Shown here one piece after another: positions 9,827 through 21,361 of a stretch of 64,000 nucleotides of DNA (positions are counted from its first letter, which is position 1; the number at the start of each line of letters is the position of its first letter). The stretch covers positions 124,001-188,000 of the forward strand of contig NAJO01000018.1 in NCBI GenBank assembly GCA_002077065.1, read 5' to 3'. The position numbers and the translations under genes were made by a program. The notes beneath the pieces were generated by a model that did not search any database, was not told where the DNA came from, and was given only the letters and a program-made list of their open reading frames with translations. Source of the DNA: Cryoendolithus antarcticus (lineage: Eukaryota; Ascomycota; Dothideomycetes; Cladosporiales; Cladosporiaceae).

Positions 9827-12800
9827 TCAACCAGCAACGACTTCTACCCCAGCCCACTCTCTCACTCTCTCCGTACCAGCTCTTTCAAGCACATGCTTTT
9901 TTAGCGCACTCCTGATGTGCTGATCCGACAAATCCAGCCAAGCGAGACACCCAGTTCTAGTCACCAATGTCGTGGCATCTACCAGTGCCGCTCTGTACAA
10001 CAGCTCGTAGACCTTCGTTCTCACTAATTTCTCAGATGCGGCTGGTGAAGCAGACAGTGCTAACACTCTTTCGAAGACGTTACACGTAGCCCTTCGGAGC
10101 AATTCGGCATCGCTATGCGTTCGCAGCCCATCAACGAGCCACTCGAGCACCCACTGTATCTCTTTCCAATAGGAGTCATCCTCGTCTGGTATAGCTAGTA
10201 TCGTGTTATCAAGCCAATACCCTGGCAGCTTACTAACGCGCCACTCCGGATCCTTGATCATATACGTATTGATGTTAGGATACATGAAGTGCGTCGGATC
10301 ATTGACAACGCGCAGACTGTGCGTCGCGAAAGTACCAACGAGGTAGGGTAGTGGAAGATCTTGCTCCCCACCGAAATTCTCGTGGGTCTCAATCAACTCG
10401 CCAAAGAGAATATACATTTGCTCCCGTCCGTCGAGGTCAGAGGTGAGTAGACTTTGAGAGAGCTTGCGGAGCTGTTGCACTGCTTGACGGCGGATGTTTG
10501 AGTGCTGTGAGCAGAGGCAGAGTATCAAAGCATCTGCGTCGCCTTCTTCTATGACGATGTCGAGATCTTTCTGTTGCCAGCGGAAGAGCTCAGGATGATC
10601 GTTCGGCTCAGCAGGTGGTGGAATGAAGGGTAGATGGACAAGACCATTGGTAATCGGCGGGATATCATGGTCCTGCGTTGTGGCTTCCTTTGATTGTCGC
10701 ACCAGCTGCAGGCTTACTTCGAGTTCATGTCTGTCAACATGCGAGAAGTCAAGAACGTCCTGTATGCATGTACCCGCTGCTCTTTCCACTAAGTCATCCT
10801 CACGTGTCTGGTCAAGAAGGTTGACAAACTTGCACACCCATGCCAGTACTGCCTCCCGACCAGCTACCTCGGCATGGTCAAATGCGTGTCTTGCTTGCTC
10901 CAGTACGACTGCAAACAGTAAGGGTGATGTAGTCAAGTCCGCTCCCAGAGCTGCAGCCAATTCATCCAGCTGATCAAGATACTTCGCAGCTTGACGACTT
11001 GCTCTGCTGAGACACTCGTCAACGAAGGCCCAGACGGTAGCATCGACGGAGAGTAGGCTGGCAATAAACGCATCAAGACCTGATGCTGCCTTCTGCTCGG
11101 TCGGCTCACTGATAATACCGTTCACTGACAACACGTCCTCGATGAGCTGTCGGATTCGACGATTCTCATGCTCCTTGACATGCAGTCTCAGCAATGTAAC
11201 GAACGGAGAGAATAACAATCCACCTTGCTTGTGAAACCAGCGCATGCCAGTGCTGTCCTTCGCCAATGCAAGCAGATGCTCAAGTTCCAAGGATCGGACT
11301 CCGGTCACTTCATCACTTGCGCCATCAGAGTCGTCCTCACGCGACAACGCCGATACCAGTGCAGTCGAAACATCGAACGACTCCTCAAGAGCGTGAACCG
11401 GACTGAGCTGATAGTACTGCTGCAGCAGCCGAGTAGCTGCCTCCCGCTGCAGCGCATGTTCGTCGTCATCAGGTAGCTGCCGAAAGTAGTTGGCGACGTC
11501 CTTGATGCGAGGGCAACGCTCCATGAATCTATCGTGTAAACGCTGCGCAGCCTCGTCCCACAATACGACGTGTGGTGATGATGACGAAGCTTCCTTCATT
11601 TGTTCGAGTGCTTTCGCCGTCTTCCGAAATGAGAGCACCAAGATCCGAACCGCAAAGAATTTGATGAGTTCGCTGCTTTGGTGTAGACATCGAGTCAACA
11701 CTTTCCGGTCCAGTAGACTCGGCAAAAGGCTGTCCAGCACGATATTGGTCTGAGGTGGCGCATCTGGAACCTCTGCCTCCTCGCCTTGACCCAAAGAATG
11801 GAGCGGAAGCTGGACAACCTCATAGGTGAACGACGCATAACTGATCCATGTGTTGGTGAGTTTCGGATCCAGTTGCATAGCTTTCTCAGCAAAGTAAGCA
11901 TGCACCAGCTCTGGCGCAGCCTCGAAGCAGGCGAGTGTGAGGCGGCGTTCCTCAAGGTCTGAGTGCGGTCGGAGGGTTTGAAGCCACTCGAGCAAGGTCG
12001 TGTTACGGACTTGAACCTTGCCAGGCTTGTCGTAGAAATCCAAACTGTCGAGACCAAGATCAATCATATCGCTTCCGCCTTCAAGGAGACCGTTGACGCT
12101 GGTAGTACGTGGTGGGTACCAACCACTCTCGCGGAGCACGCCGTACGAGGGTGTAGTAATTACAATTTTCAGCCAGTTGAGTGCCGCGGTCGCTACGGCA
12201 TCGGATGTGTCAGCACGTGTAGCGACGTCCGTGACTTTCTCCAAGTGCTCCTTTGCTAATAATGCTGCTTTCGCCGATCGTGGAAGCTCCTGGTCCTTGA
12301 AGACATGCTGCTCACTACTGCGCAGTATATCAAGCACAAGATCTGCAGGATCGTCTCTGAGGTGCGAGAATAGTGCCGAGCATAGCCGATACTGCTTCAA
12401 GATGTCGATCTTCCCAGCAGTAGGTTGGAACTTGAGGTGAGCCAAGATGTAGCGAACTGTTAGCGTGCGGATGGCAGGCCGTCGGCGTTCATCTTCCTCT
12501 GATTGACTGGGACACGTTAGCATTATATTGCAGCCATTTACTGGCTTGAGGCATATTAGACGCACTCAGACTTGAATAGGCCCAGCTTCTTCCTCAACGT
12601 CTCAGCATCGAATGTCAGTTCCTTCCGCTCCTGGACCCCCCTAGCAAACACCCCTCCGTCGAAGCTCGTCAACTCAGTCAACAGCCTCAAGCTCGGCGAG
12701 ATCAGGAAATCCTTGTGCTGTGGTGCATCCAGACACCGTTTGACAAGCCGCAGTTGGTCATGTTTCAGGATCGTCCGACATAGTAAACTACCATGCTCCC

Positions 12801-13209
12801 GCAGGTCCAGTAGCGAAGACAGCGTCTTCAGCAGCAGAGTAAAGATCGCGCATAATGAAGAAGCCAGATAATCATTATTGTTCTGGTTGGCGAACGACCA
12901 TGCATCCCATAACTGCGCAAGGAATGGGCGATTCCCATCAGGCTTTACCGTGTCAAGGTATTCTCTCAGGATTGAGAGCTGACGACCTCGATAATTGATT
13001 TCGTGGTGGTACAGTATACTCTCGAGGAAGACTTTGAAAGACGCAATTCCATGTCGAAGCTGGTTTAGACCATCTTGTCGAAATACTAGCAACTCGGAGA
13101 GCTGGCGGGCAAAATGGATCTCTTCCGCAGGCTGAGCTGGGGCGTGATCGGGCTTTGCTCGTTTTGGAGGTCGGTCTGTATTCCCAGAGTCATGCGGGCG
13201 TTTTGCCAT
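9827..13209 (-). CDS. URB1: nucleolar pre-ribosomal-associated protein 1 (Urb1/Npa1)
   Basis: Two exons, 13209-12566 and 12506-9827, split by a 59-nt intron (GTGCGT...GCTAAC...CCCAG) give 1107 aa. The N-terminus is a nuclear-type basic stretch (DRPPKRAKPD). The Npa1-like N-terminal region follows (FLESILYHHEINYRGRQLSI, then IRTLTVRYILAHLKF across the junction). The C-terminal block FMYPNINTYMIKDPEWRVSK with KLPGYWLDNTI is characteristic of the Urb1 C-terminal domain. Yeast Urb1 is needed for early 60S ribosomal subunit assembly in the nucleolus. This protein is shorter than yeast Urb1, mostly through compact helical-repeat middle regions; nothing conserved at the ends is missing. Confidence 0.9.
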
Positions 13210-13734
13210 TACGTACAGCCAGTGTGTCTGTCAAGTACTACCGGTGGATCGGTCATTCGATGTACCATACCTTGATTAATTAAAGATCCACCGAATCGCA
13301 AAAATATTAAGGTTTCCCCGGATCTTGACAAACGCCACAAATTGCATCTGGGCGCCACACGAACGGCTCTACGACAAATTGAAGCTAAGGTACAGTACCT
13401 ATGGGACCTAGATACGGAGATGGTGCCGAAGGGTGCTCTATCAGGCAGTGTACTCCATATCTCCCGCAGAGGAGAGAACACGAAGGTGCGATCAAGTGCT
13501 GGCTTTCCACAATTCGAAAGGTGATGTTATGCATATCTAGCTGTATGTACAAGTTCAGGGCTCGAATCGAGAAGTCGTTGCAAGTCAAGCGAAGCATGTC
13601 GCTGATTGAATCGCCGTGATTTCGTAGCCTTTCGCTATTCCCTCAAATTCGGCCACCGCGGAAGGACTTCAGATCAAATGCTCAGGCACCTCTGAGCCAC
13701 AGGACACTCCTGATTCAAGGCTTTCCCTCTTCAC
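13210..13734. other. intergenic: URB1 upstream region and OPI10 3' flank
   Basis: 525 bp with no supported gene. It includes an AT-richer patch at about 13270-13310. Confidence 0.45.
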
Positions 13735-14388
13735 TCAGTCCCCAACTTCCCTCTCCAAGAACCCTGGATCCAACTCCACCCGCTTCTCAAACTTCGTCCA
13801 CCACTCCTGAAACGCCTTCAAGGGCACAACATCGCTCCCAAAGCTCGCCAGAAAATTAAAAGCGTTGCCAATGATCCTTTGCGCCAACACTTCCGTCGTT
13901 ACATGACTCCCGATACTCGTGCCAGCCTTGACAAGTGCCGTCGACGGAGTCGAAGTACCCGTTGCCGATGTGCGAGATTGTTGCAATGTGAGAATCTGAG
14001 CTTCGACCTGGGCTGCCGGCTCAATGGAGATTCCGACAACGATCTCAGAACCTCCAGAAGTAGCGCCGTTCACAGGAGTACCCGGGATCGAATCGGTCAT
14101 TAAGTCCGCGTCACCCTCAGCATCGTTACTCCCTTTGAATCCACCGATCCGGAAGATAGCACTCTCCTTGCCCGGTCCCACGCCTCCCAGGAACTTGAAC
14201 TCCGTGGATGGCGGTATCTGAGCATAGACACCTGCTGCTGTGTCTTCGGGCAGAGTCATACCAGGGAGCAGGAAGACGACTATATGATTGAATGCTGGTG
14301 TTGGAGGAATGCGAAATGCATATGAGGTGTCGTTGACTTGTGTAGGGGTGGCATTCACAGGCCGACCCGTGGTGATGAGGCCGAACAT
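13735..14388 (-). CDS. OPI10: Hikeshi / OPI10 family protein
   Basis: A single exon of 217 aa starting with MFGLITTGRPV, the near-invariant Hikeshi start. The core FNHIVVFLLPGMTLPEDTAA and the FKFLGGVGPGKESAIFRI segment follow, and the C-terminal half holds AQRIIGNAFNFLASF. In animals Hikeshi carries Hsp70 into the nucleus under heat stress through the FG nucleoporins; the yeast homologue Opi10 was linked to inositol/phospholipid regulation. The length matches the family (about 200 aa). The role here is inferred from the family. Confidence 0.93.
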   Translation of the reverse strand: MFGLITTGRPVNATPTQVNDTSYAFRIPPTPAFNHIVVFLLPGMTLPEDTAAGVYAQIPPSTEFKFLGGVGPGKESAIFRIGGFKGSNDAEGDADLMTDSIPGTPVNGATSGGSEIVVGISIEPAAQVEAQILTLQQSRTSATGTSTPSTALVKAGTSIGSHVTTEVLAQRIIGNAFNFLASFGSDVVPLKAFQEWWTKFEKRVELDPGFLEREVGD

Positions 14389-14707
14389 TATGGCGGGTGG
14401 ATTTGCTGGACTCGACTAATTCTGCACAACTGCATTGTGAGCGCTATGTGTAAGCCTGACCGCCTGATTATGCTGTAGGCAGTGGCATTGCAAGCGTCAA
14501 CAAAGTGAAGGAGAACGATGTGGATGGTTCTCGAAGCTGGTTCGAAAGCTATGATGCCAAGGCCCGGAACTCTGCTGTGAGACTCTGCAGCTTGTGGAGA
14601 CAACAGCAGCAGCTATTGAATACAGTATTATACAACGCTATGCTACTCCGCTATCGTAAAGCTATGCCGTATCATACACCCTATACTTTTCTGCCCATGT
14701 TATCGAT
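14389..14707. other. intergenic between OPI10 and the HQDH-module gene
   Basis: 319 bp. It is the OPI10 promoter side and the 3' flank of the next minus-strand gene; nothing else is seen. Confidence 0.45.
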
Positions 14708-16488
14708 TCAAATGAATCTTGGCGACATCGTGTCGTACCTCAGCGAATTCTTCCCACTTCGCAACGGCATCTCGCGATGCATCGGCACAGGCGGAGCAGC
14801 CTCAGTGTTACCAATCCCCCCAATTGTAGCACGCATCTGCCGAGCCAGGAGCTCCGAGGTGCCGACGACCCTGCCCTCGGGCAACGTTGCACGGAGGCCA
14901 TTCAAGTTCGGATCGTCCTCGTCGAAGTAGAACGGGTAGGTCTGCCCAGTGAGACGCCCACCGTCCTCTTCGCGAGGAGGATGAACCCAATGCTGTTCCG
15001 TCACCGGATGACCCTCGGGCGCCGTATACTCCTTCAAGTCGCCCTCTCCGCCGTCGAACTTCCGCGCCGTGAACTGCCTGCGTCCGCTCGTAGGCTGTGA
15101 GGCTGGTAAATGTTTCGATGCCAGCTCCGCGATCATCCACTGCGCTTTGTCGCCGGTGCGACCTGGCAGCTCTTCCGCTGCAATCTCAGCGTACCCACCC
15201 TCAACAGGTATGAAGTGGCGGGACGGCTTGACCTCGATATCGACAATCGGCAGAACGCGGTGGAAGATATGGTCTTGATGTATCTCGCGAGTGATCGACT
15301 CTTGGCGGACTTCTTCAAACTGCCTGTGGACAGTCTCGTGCGTGACTGCAGGAGCCCAGCGCTCGTGCAGGGTAGTGTCCTCGGTATTTGAGAGGTCTAC
15401 AATGCGATCGAGTGGCACTGGTGCCGGTGCGTCCTTGACGAGATAGCCCCGCTCCTTACCAATATCGCTGTGTACCTCGCCTAGAGTGCGCTCCGACTCA
15501 AGCGACTTCTCTGCTGGAATCGAGGGCAGTGGCTTGTGCAGACTCGAGCGCCGTACACCACGCTTTTGGCTGTCCATGCTTTCACGTGATACCGGCGAAG
15601 TCGGAGAGGTTGGTGTGTACTCTCCTAATGCCCTGTTGTCGAGCGACCCATTGACTGGCTTCCGTGTTGTCGCTTTCAGAGACTCTTGCGCGCTCTTAAC
15701 GCGTCCTACTGGTGTGCCCATGCTACTTCTTCGTCCGCCGTCCACCGTACCATTCTGTCCACCACCTTGCGTGTGAGCATTTTCCGTGCTTGGCGTACGC
15801 TCGTTCAATTTCCACTGCAAGAAAACGGGTCAGCAAAGCCTTGGACACAATCTCAGACCATGCGAGCACTGACATCGTCGACACTACCCAAGTATGGATT
15901 GAGCTGAGGCAACACTGGCTTGCTGCCCACGCTTCGCTCTTGGTCTAACGACGCATCCCTCAGGTTGTCTCTAGCACGTCTGGAGTGCAGCGGAGGGGAT
16001 GATGAAAGCTGATCGTTGCCATATGTGCCCTTTGAGCCGCTGATGTTGCGATCGGCAACTCGCTCTCCGTAGTGGCCCTCATTCGTAGCAGACTCGAAGT
16101 TCAAATTGCGGAAGTCTTCGGACAGGTCTGATTGACGAGGCACCTGCGGCAGCCGATCATCTACGCCCATTCCCTTTGCGGCTGCCACTTGCGCACCGTA
16201 TGTGGGCTCGTTGGACTGGCCATCACTGGTGACAAGTCGCGAACGTCCTGTTGTTCAGTTAGCAGGTAGGGCACACCGTTGAGGACGTTGGGCATGCGTA
16301 CTCTTGCCGGATACAATGTCGCGGAGGGAAGCTTTGGAGCTTACGTTCCTCAAGTGTCCTTTGTGCTGAGCAGCATTGGGTGAAACAGGCGATGAGGGCG
16401 GTGACTCGCTGATTTCTAGGTCTGTCTTGTCTCCCGATCGTCGAAAGAACTTAGAGAGACGTGCCTTGGGACCCTTGCCTGAAGACAT
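14708..16488 (-). CDS. HQDH-module protein A (allergen-like conserved fungal protein)
   Basis: Three exons, 16488-16302, 16247-15874 and 15814-14708, give 555 aa. The introns are 54 and 59 nt; the second donor is the less common GTCAGT. The N-terminus is basic and Ser/Pro-rich (KARLSKFFRRSGDK) and probably disordered. Residues about 336-391 hold the recognisable module: LHERWAPAVTHETV, then ITREIHQDHIFHRVLPI, then HFIPVEG. The same module is found in the divergent gene at 17975 and in fungal proteins annotated as allergens; no biochemical role is established. Downstream follow a basic FTARKFDGG segment and YPFYFDEDDPNLNGLRATLP. There is no signal peptide, so it is probably cytosolic. The function is unknown. 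Confidence 0.8.
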
Positions 16489-17974
16489 TGGTCCGACGGT
16501 ATGGTGTTCTTGGCTAATACTTAGCTAACAGCTTGCTGGTAGGGTAGCTCTTGTTGCTGATCTGGAGCTCGTAGGCCGACAGCTTGATGGAGTTCTGATT
16601 GCACATGGTCAAGAGATCGTTGGCATGAACGGAGGACCTGCTGTGAACGTCATACCACGGCACCTATCACGAGGCGGAGAGTTTACTTTCGGCACGGCTG
16701 TTGATGGCAGCGGTGTGGCTTGTGGCGTTTCGGACACGAACGGCTCGTCTGCGCAATCCCTATAACGCTCCGCCACGGCATCGGAGGTGACATCTAGATT
16801 GCCTATAGCTTCGCAATGATCCGCTATAACAAGGGCCGACTATCACATCCCAGGAATCTAGACCAGAGATTTAGATGCTTTCGTCATGTCATGGTACTCC
16901 AGTACGAGCTTGACCGCGGATCGCAACGGCCAAATCGACGTCAGAGACGGTCAGATAGCGTGTTTGCGTCCGAGCTCTCTGTGTTGATGGACCCTTCCGC
17001 TCCCGGCAGTTTGGGACCTCCGCGTGAATGACTCGGTTGGATCGAACTGCACCTTCATAACATATTTCAACGGCTGTCGTCAGCGCAGGGTAAACAAACA
17101 ATGAGAACCACAGAGATGGTGGTGGGCTGCCTTGCTAGAGACCGTGGCGTATGCACATGGCACGCCACAATGCACCGAGGTGGAAACGTAGCTGTGCGGT
17201 CCAGTCCGTGTATTTGTATACTAGCACACCCCTCGCCCCAGCGGCTGGCGCTGACGCCCATGCCGCAGATCGTTGCGCGGCGGCGATCCATTTGGCTTTC
17301 TTCTTTTGACCTCACAGAAACTCTCCTCTCCAAGCTTGACGTATGCCAAAAGACTGGCAACGTGGCAGCCCTACAAATCCGTGAAACAAAGTCTGTATCC
17401 TCTGGACGAGTGGTGTTTTGCAGTCTGATGACACACAGATGAGGAACGTTACGTTTGCTCGCTTAGCGAATGCGGCTCGTCGATCTCAGCGGGAGAGCAG
17501 AGCTGCATCCAGGTAGGCGTCCACACCTAGACAATTAGATCACCCGCGGGGTTTCAGTCACCATAGGTGGAGGGCATTCCAATGCCTGTCATTATCTGGT
17601 CAATCAAGATCTGTGTCAAGCCACGACCAGATTTGCAGCCACATCGACATGTCACCGTTAAGACGCCTCATCGGCGTGGGCCTAGCTTCACAGTCGGGCC
17701 TGCACCGTCTCATTGTGAACCAACGAAACGGCGCGCATTGGCTGCTAGACCACGGCGAGCTCGTGGCGGAAGCACTATGACGACGCAGCCGCGGGGGTTT
17801 GAAGTCGCTCTTGCCTAAGCTCGTGGCTACGAGGGCAATGACGTCCGTGTGCTTGCATGAGCTCATATACTTTTCTCTGTTTGCTATTGACACACCACCT
17901 CTCATCACTCCCATACTCACAACAACCTTCAAAACTCCCACACGAAACCAATTCTCTCACAAACCACAGTAACA
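16489..17974. promoter_or_regulatory. shared 1.5-kb region between divergent HQDH-module genes
   Basis: The starts of the two HQDH-module genes face away from each other across this 1486-bp region, which contains no supported gene. A CCCCT stress-response-element core lies at 17229-17233. The last 100 bp before the plus-strand ATG are a C/A/T-rich, G-poor leader of the kind seen before highly expressed fungal genes. Shared control is an inference from the layout. Confidence 0.4.
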
Positions 17975-19056
17975 ATGGATTCCGCCAAAGCAGCCGTCAA
18001 AGATTTCATGTCCAAGTCTGGTCACCACGACACCACAGTTCACGAGAAGGTGGCTCCCGCCGTAGTTCACGAGACCGTGGAGCGCCAAAAGCGCGAGGAG
18101 GTTGTCTCCGCCATCGACAAGGAGGTCCACCAAGACCACTACCACACCTCCGTGCAGCCCGTGAAGCACCGTGAGGTTCTCCCCGAGCAGCACCACCACA
18201 ACATCATCCCCGTCGAGCACCGCAGCTTCGAGCATGACGAGGCTGAGAAGGTGAAGGCAAAGCTTGCTGCCGAGCAGGCCCAGTTCCGTGACCACAAGCA
18301 AGTTGTTGAGGGTAGCACTCAGCGCTCAGTCGCTCCCATCGTCGCTGGCGAGCATGTTCACCACCATGTCCACGAGACCATTCAGCCTGTGGTCGAGAAG
18401 CGTACGTCGTTACCAACCCTTCCCTCGACCGTGCATCTACTAATGACATTGCAGAGACCATTGAGCCTCACGTTGTCCACACCACGGTTCCCATCCATGA
18501 GGTTCACCACAACGCCGCTCAGCACCACAGCGCTTCTGCCCTTCCCGCTGTCTCGATGGCCGACTTTAAGAAGCAGGGTGGTGTTCTCAGTGGCCGCGAG
18601 GAGCGTTACGACGGTTTCGAGGGTGAGCCACGCGCTATTGGCGGTGCGATCGGTGGCGCCACTGGCAGCCATGGCACCTCCGGCCTCACTGGCTCGCACG
18701 GCACCACCGGCTCCGGCTTGACTGGCAGCCACGGCACCACCGGCTCCGGTCTCACTGGCAGCCACGGCACCCACGACTCCGGCCTTACTGGCAACCACGG
18801 CACCACCGGCTCCGGTCTCACTGGCAGCCACGGCACTCACGACTCCAGCCTTACTGGCAACCACGGCACTACCGGCTCCGGCCTCACCGGCGGCACCCAC
18901 AGCGCCCACGACTCAGAGACCCGTGGTATTCCCCTCGGCACAGCCACCTCCAACACGTCGTCTTCCACCGGCACCACCCACAAGCCTTCCCTCATGGACA
19001 AGTTGAACCCCAAGAAGGATGCCAACGGTGATGGCATGGCTGGCTTCATGAAGTGA
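17975..19056 (+). CDS. HQDH-module protein B with Gly/Ser/Thr/His tandem repeats
   Basis: Two exons, 17975-18401 and 18455-19056, joined over a 53-nt intron (GTACGT...CTAATGAC...TTGCAG) give 342 aa. Residues about 22-82 carry the module VHEKVAPAVVHETV, KEVHQDHYHTSVQP and HHNIIPVEH, related to the gene at 14708. More His/Val-rich copies follow (VHHHVHETIQPVVEK, PHVVHTTVPIHEVHH), so the module is a degenerate internal repeat. Next come DFKKQGGVLSGREERYDGFE, a Gly/Ser/His tandem repeat and a C-terminal signature KPSLMDKLNPKKDANGDG. The protein is hydrophilic, without signal peptide or membrane helix, like fungal stress- or starvation-induced hydrophilins. A stress role is an inference. Confidence 0.88.
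18682..18912 (+). repeat. 33-bp coding tandem repeat (7 units), higher-order 66-bp
   Basis: Seven in-frame 33-bp units encode variants of GLTGSHGTTGS. The middle units alternate, so that GLTGSHGTHDS followed by GLTGNHGTTGS occurs twice and forms a 66-bp higher-order unit. The last unit is degenerate. Confidence 0.88.
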
Positions 19057-19629
19057 GCGGGTCGTTCAGAAGTAGTCCAGAAGGGTCGCGGCAGCTTTGA
19101 CACATTGTCGACACCGACTTACGATTGTATGATAACGAGGAGTGATGGTACTGCTGATTGGCAGTGTGGTTGATTCAAATAGCCAATGAAAGTATGCTTT
19201 ATCATCACACTTTTGCTCATGTGCTCACCACCTCTGCCACGTAGCTTTATGATGTGAGTAAGTTCGCATCAATCGCACCATCGAGTATCTTATCTCTACA
19301 AAGACAAGGCGATTGTGATACCCTTCGCTAGCAAGTGCGCACTCGCGTCAGACAAACTCTGGAGATGCTGGTGCTGTCACGAGTTGGTTACGAGTACAAC
19401 GAGTACAACCCCATTCTCGCCATCGCCAAGTCAGAAGCTCGCGTCCGTTCAAGACATCTCAACTCCACCTGTATATCATCATTGCACTAGTGTGTGTGCT
19501 CTAATTATTTTTGGTGCCTTCAATCGATGCTCACGGGAAGCAAGGTCCCGCCGTTGATACACACATTCGGACGTTGAGAAAGTGTTGGGTCACAGACCCT
19601 CATTCGCATCATGCCTCAGACACTGTCCA
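19057..19629. other. intergenic between convergent genes
   Basis: 573 bp separating the 3' ends of the plus-strand HQDH-module gene and the minus-strand transporter. No gene is seen. Confidence 0.5.
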
Positions 19630-21361
19630 TCATCCTAGGACCGATAGCTCCACACCAATATGCTCTCTGTGTCGCATTTCGACACGCTGGATGAATCTTG
19701 CTCCATGGACTTGCAGCGGTTTCGAGAAGACTTCTTGTATGGTTTCCAGAGGTTGACCTTTGGTTTCCGGCATGTACAAGCCCAGCACGATCGTCGTGAA
19801 CAAGCTCAGCCCAGCGAATAGGAAGTAGGCGCCGTAGGCTGAGTGATCGAGGAGGATGGGCGTGATGAGGGCGACGAATGCGTTGGTGAGCTGTGAATTG
19901 GGGTATCAGTACACATATTGGGAAAGAGTCGATAAGCATAACTCACGAAGTTCAGCCCCTGCGCCACGCTGTTCGTCACACCCCTCGTGCTCCCCGGCTG
20001 GATCTCAGAGGCGTAGATCTTACCCACCATCGCCCACGTTGCGGAATAGCTCAACGCGAACAAGAAGATGCTGACGATCACCACCCATCTGGCCGCACCT
20101 TCAGGCGTCACTACCTCAGCGGCATAGAGCGTGCCAACGATCAGCATGGTGGTAGTTAGTAGAACGCCGCCAGTGAGCACTGAGGCGCGGCGGCCGATGC
20201 GATCTGCGAGGAACATTGCGGGAATTGAGATGAGCACGATGAGGATAGCGGAGAGACCGGAGGCCAGGAAGGACGCCGAGGACTTCGAGAGACCGGCTTG
20301 GGCGAAGAGGAGGGGGGCGTAGAAGAGGACGCCGTCTCTACTGCGATGTCAGCATGTAGCCTCTGCTAACTTGCTAGTAGAGCCTAGCTTTGGAGGAACT
20401 TACATCCCACAAAGCTGCACCATGCCCAAGATGAACTGTAGTCAGATATCAGCAAGTGATTGTCCTATTGGCTATGCGGGTTTCTTCGCTGCTGTCGTTG
20501 CACTCACGAATGCAAGCGTCGTCCTCGCCCTGTAAGGCTTCGAAAAGATCAATGCAATCGATCTCAGGAACCCCAGCTGCTTCTGCACATCCTCGTCTCG
20601 AAAGCTCAGAATGTCTTTCTCAGCCTCCGCCGCTTGGATTCCGAGTTTTGCGATGAATCTGGCAGCGTCGTCTCGTCGTCCATTTGCCATTAGCCACCGA
20701 GGCGAGAGCGGGATGTAGAAACAGCTCCCTGTGAGCAACGCTGCAATGACCGTTGACATGATGAACGGTGCCCGCCACGCCAGTGACCCAGAGATGCGGA
20801 CAGTGCCATAACAGGTAAAGTAGCCACAAGGAAGTCCAACAGCGGTAGCGAGTTGCAGTAAGGACGCAAGTGTACCGCGATTTTTGGATGGAGCAATCTC
20901 GCAGACGTAGACATTCAATAGGCCAAGATATATCCCCTCGGCCAGCCCTGCCACAAGTCGTCCTGCGATGAATTGACCGAGAGACAATGCTGATGCCTGT
21001 AGAATAGATCCCGAAGCGAATGCAGCGGCTCCGGCAGCAATAACCCTTGGATGCCCGTACCTATTGGCGAGCTGTCCCGCAAAGGGCGATGAAAATGCAC
21101 CGCCAAACAAGATGATTGAAATCGTCAGCCCGATGATTGTCGGAGGTTGAGGGCCCATCACCTCGACGAACTGAGGCATGACTGTCACCGCTCTGCGCGC
21201 TGATCAGTTCAAGGCCATGCTTGTGGAGGTGGTTCTGCTCACCCGATCGAGCCTGTGTCGAAGCCATTGAGCAAGCTACCAGCACTCAAAATGATTGACG
21301 CTGCTGTGTAGCCCGCGGGCTTTAGTCTTTCGAAGATTGAAGAGCCCATCATTGAAATCAT
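19630..21361 (-). CDS. MFS sugar transporter (SP family)
   Basis: Five exons (21361-21243, 21192-20508, 20435-20404, 20337-19947, 19890-19630) with introns of 50, 72, 66 and 56 nt give 495 aa. Exon 3 has only 32 nt. The sugar-porter order is clear: LNGFDTGSIGAV in helix 1 (the GYD-type motif), GRLVAGLAEGIYLGLLNVY with VCEIAPSKNRG (the E-x(3)-K-x-RG loop), PLSPRWLMANGR (the PESPR loop, here PLSPR), DGVLFYAPLLF, FLADRIGRRASVLTGG, and YMPETKGQPLE after the last helices (the PETKG end motif). All 12 helices can be accounted for. The substrate cannot be told from sequence. Three Met codons near the start are in frame; I used the first. Confidence 0.92.
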
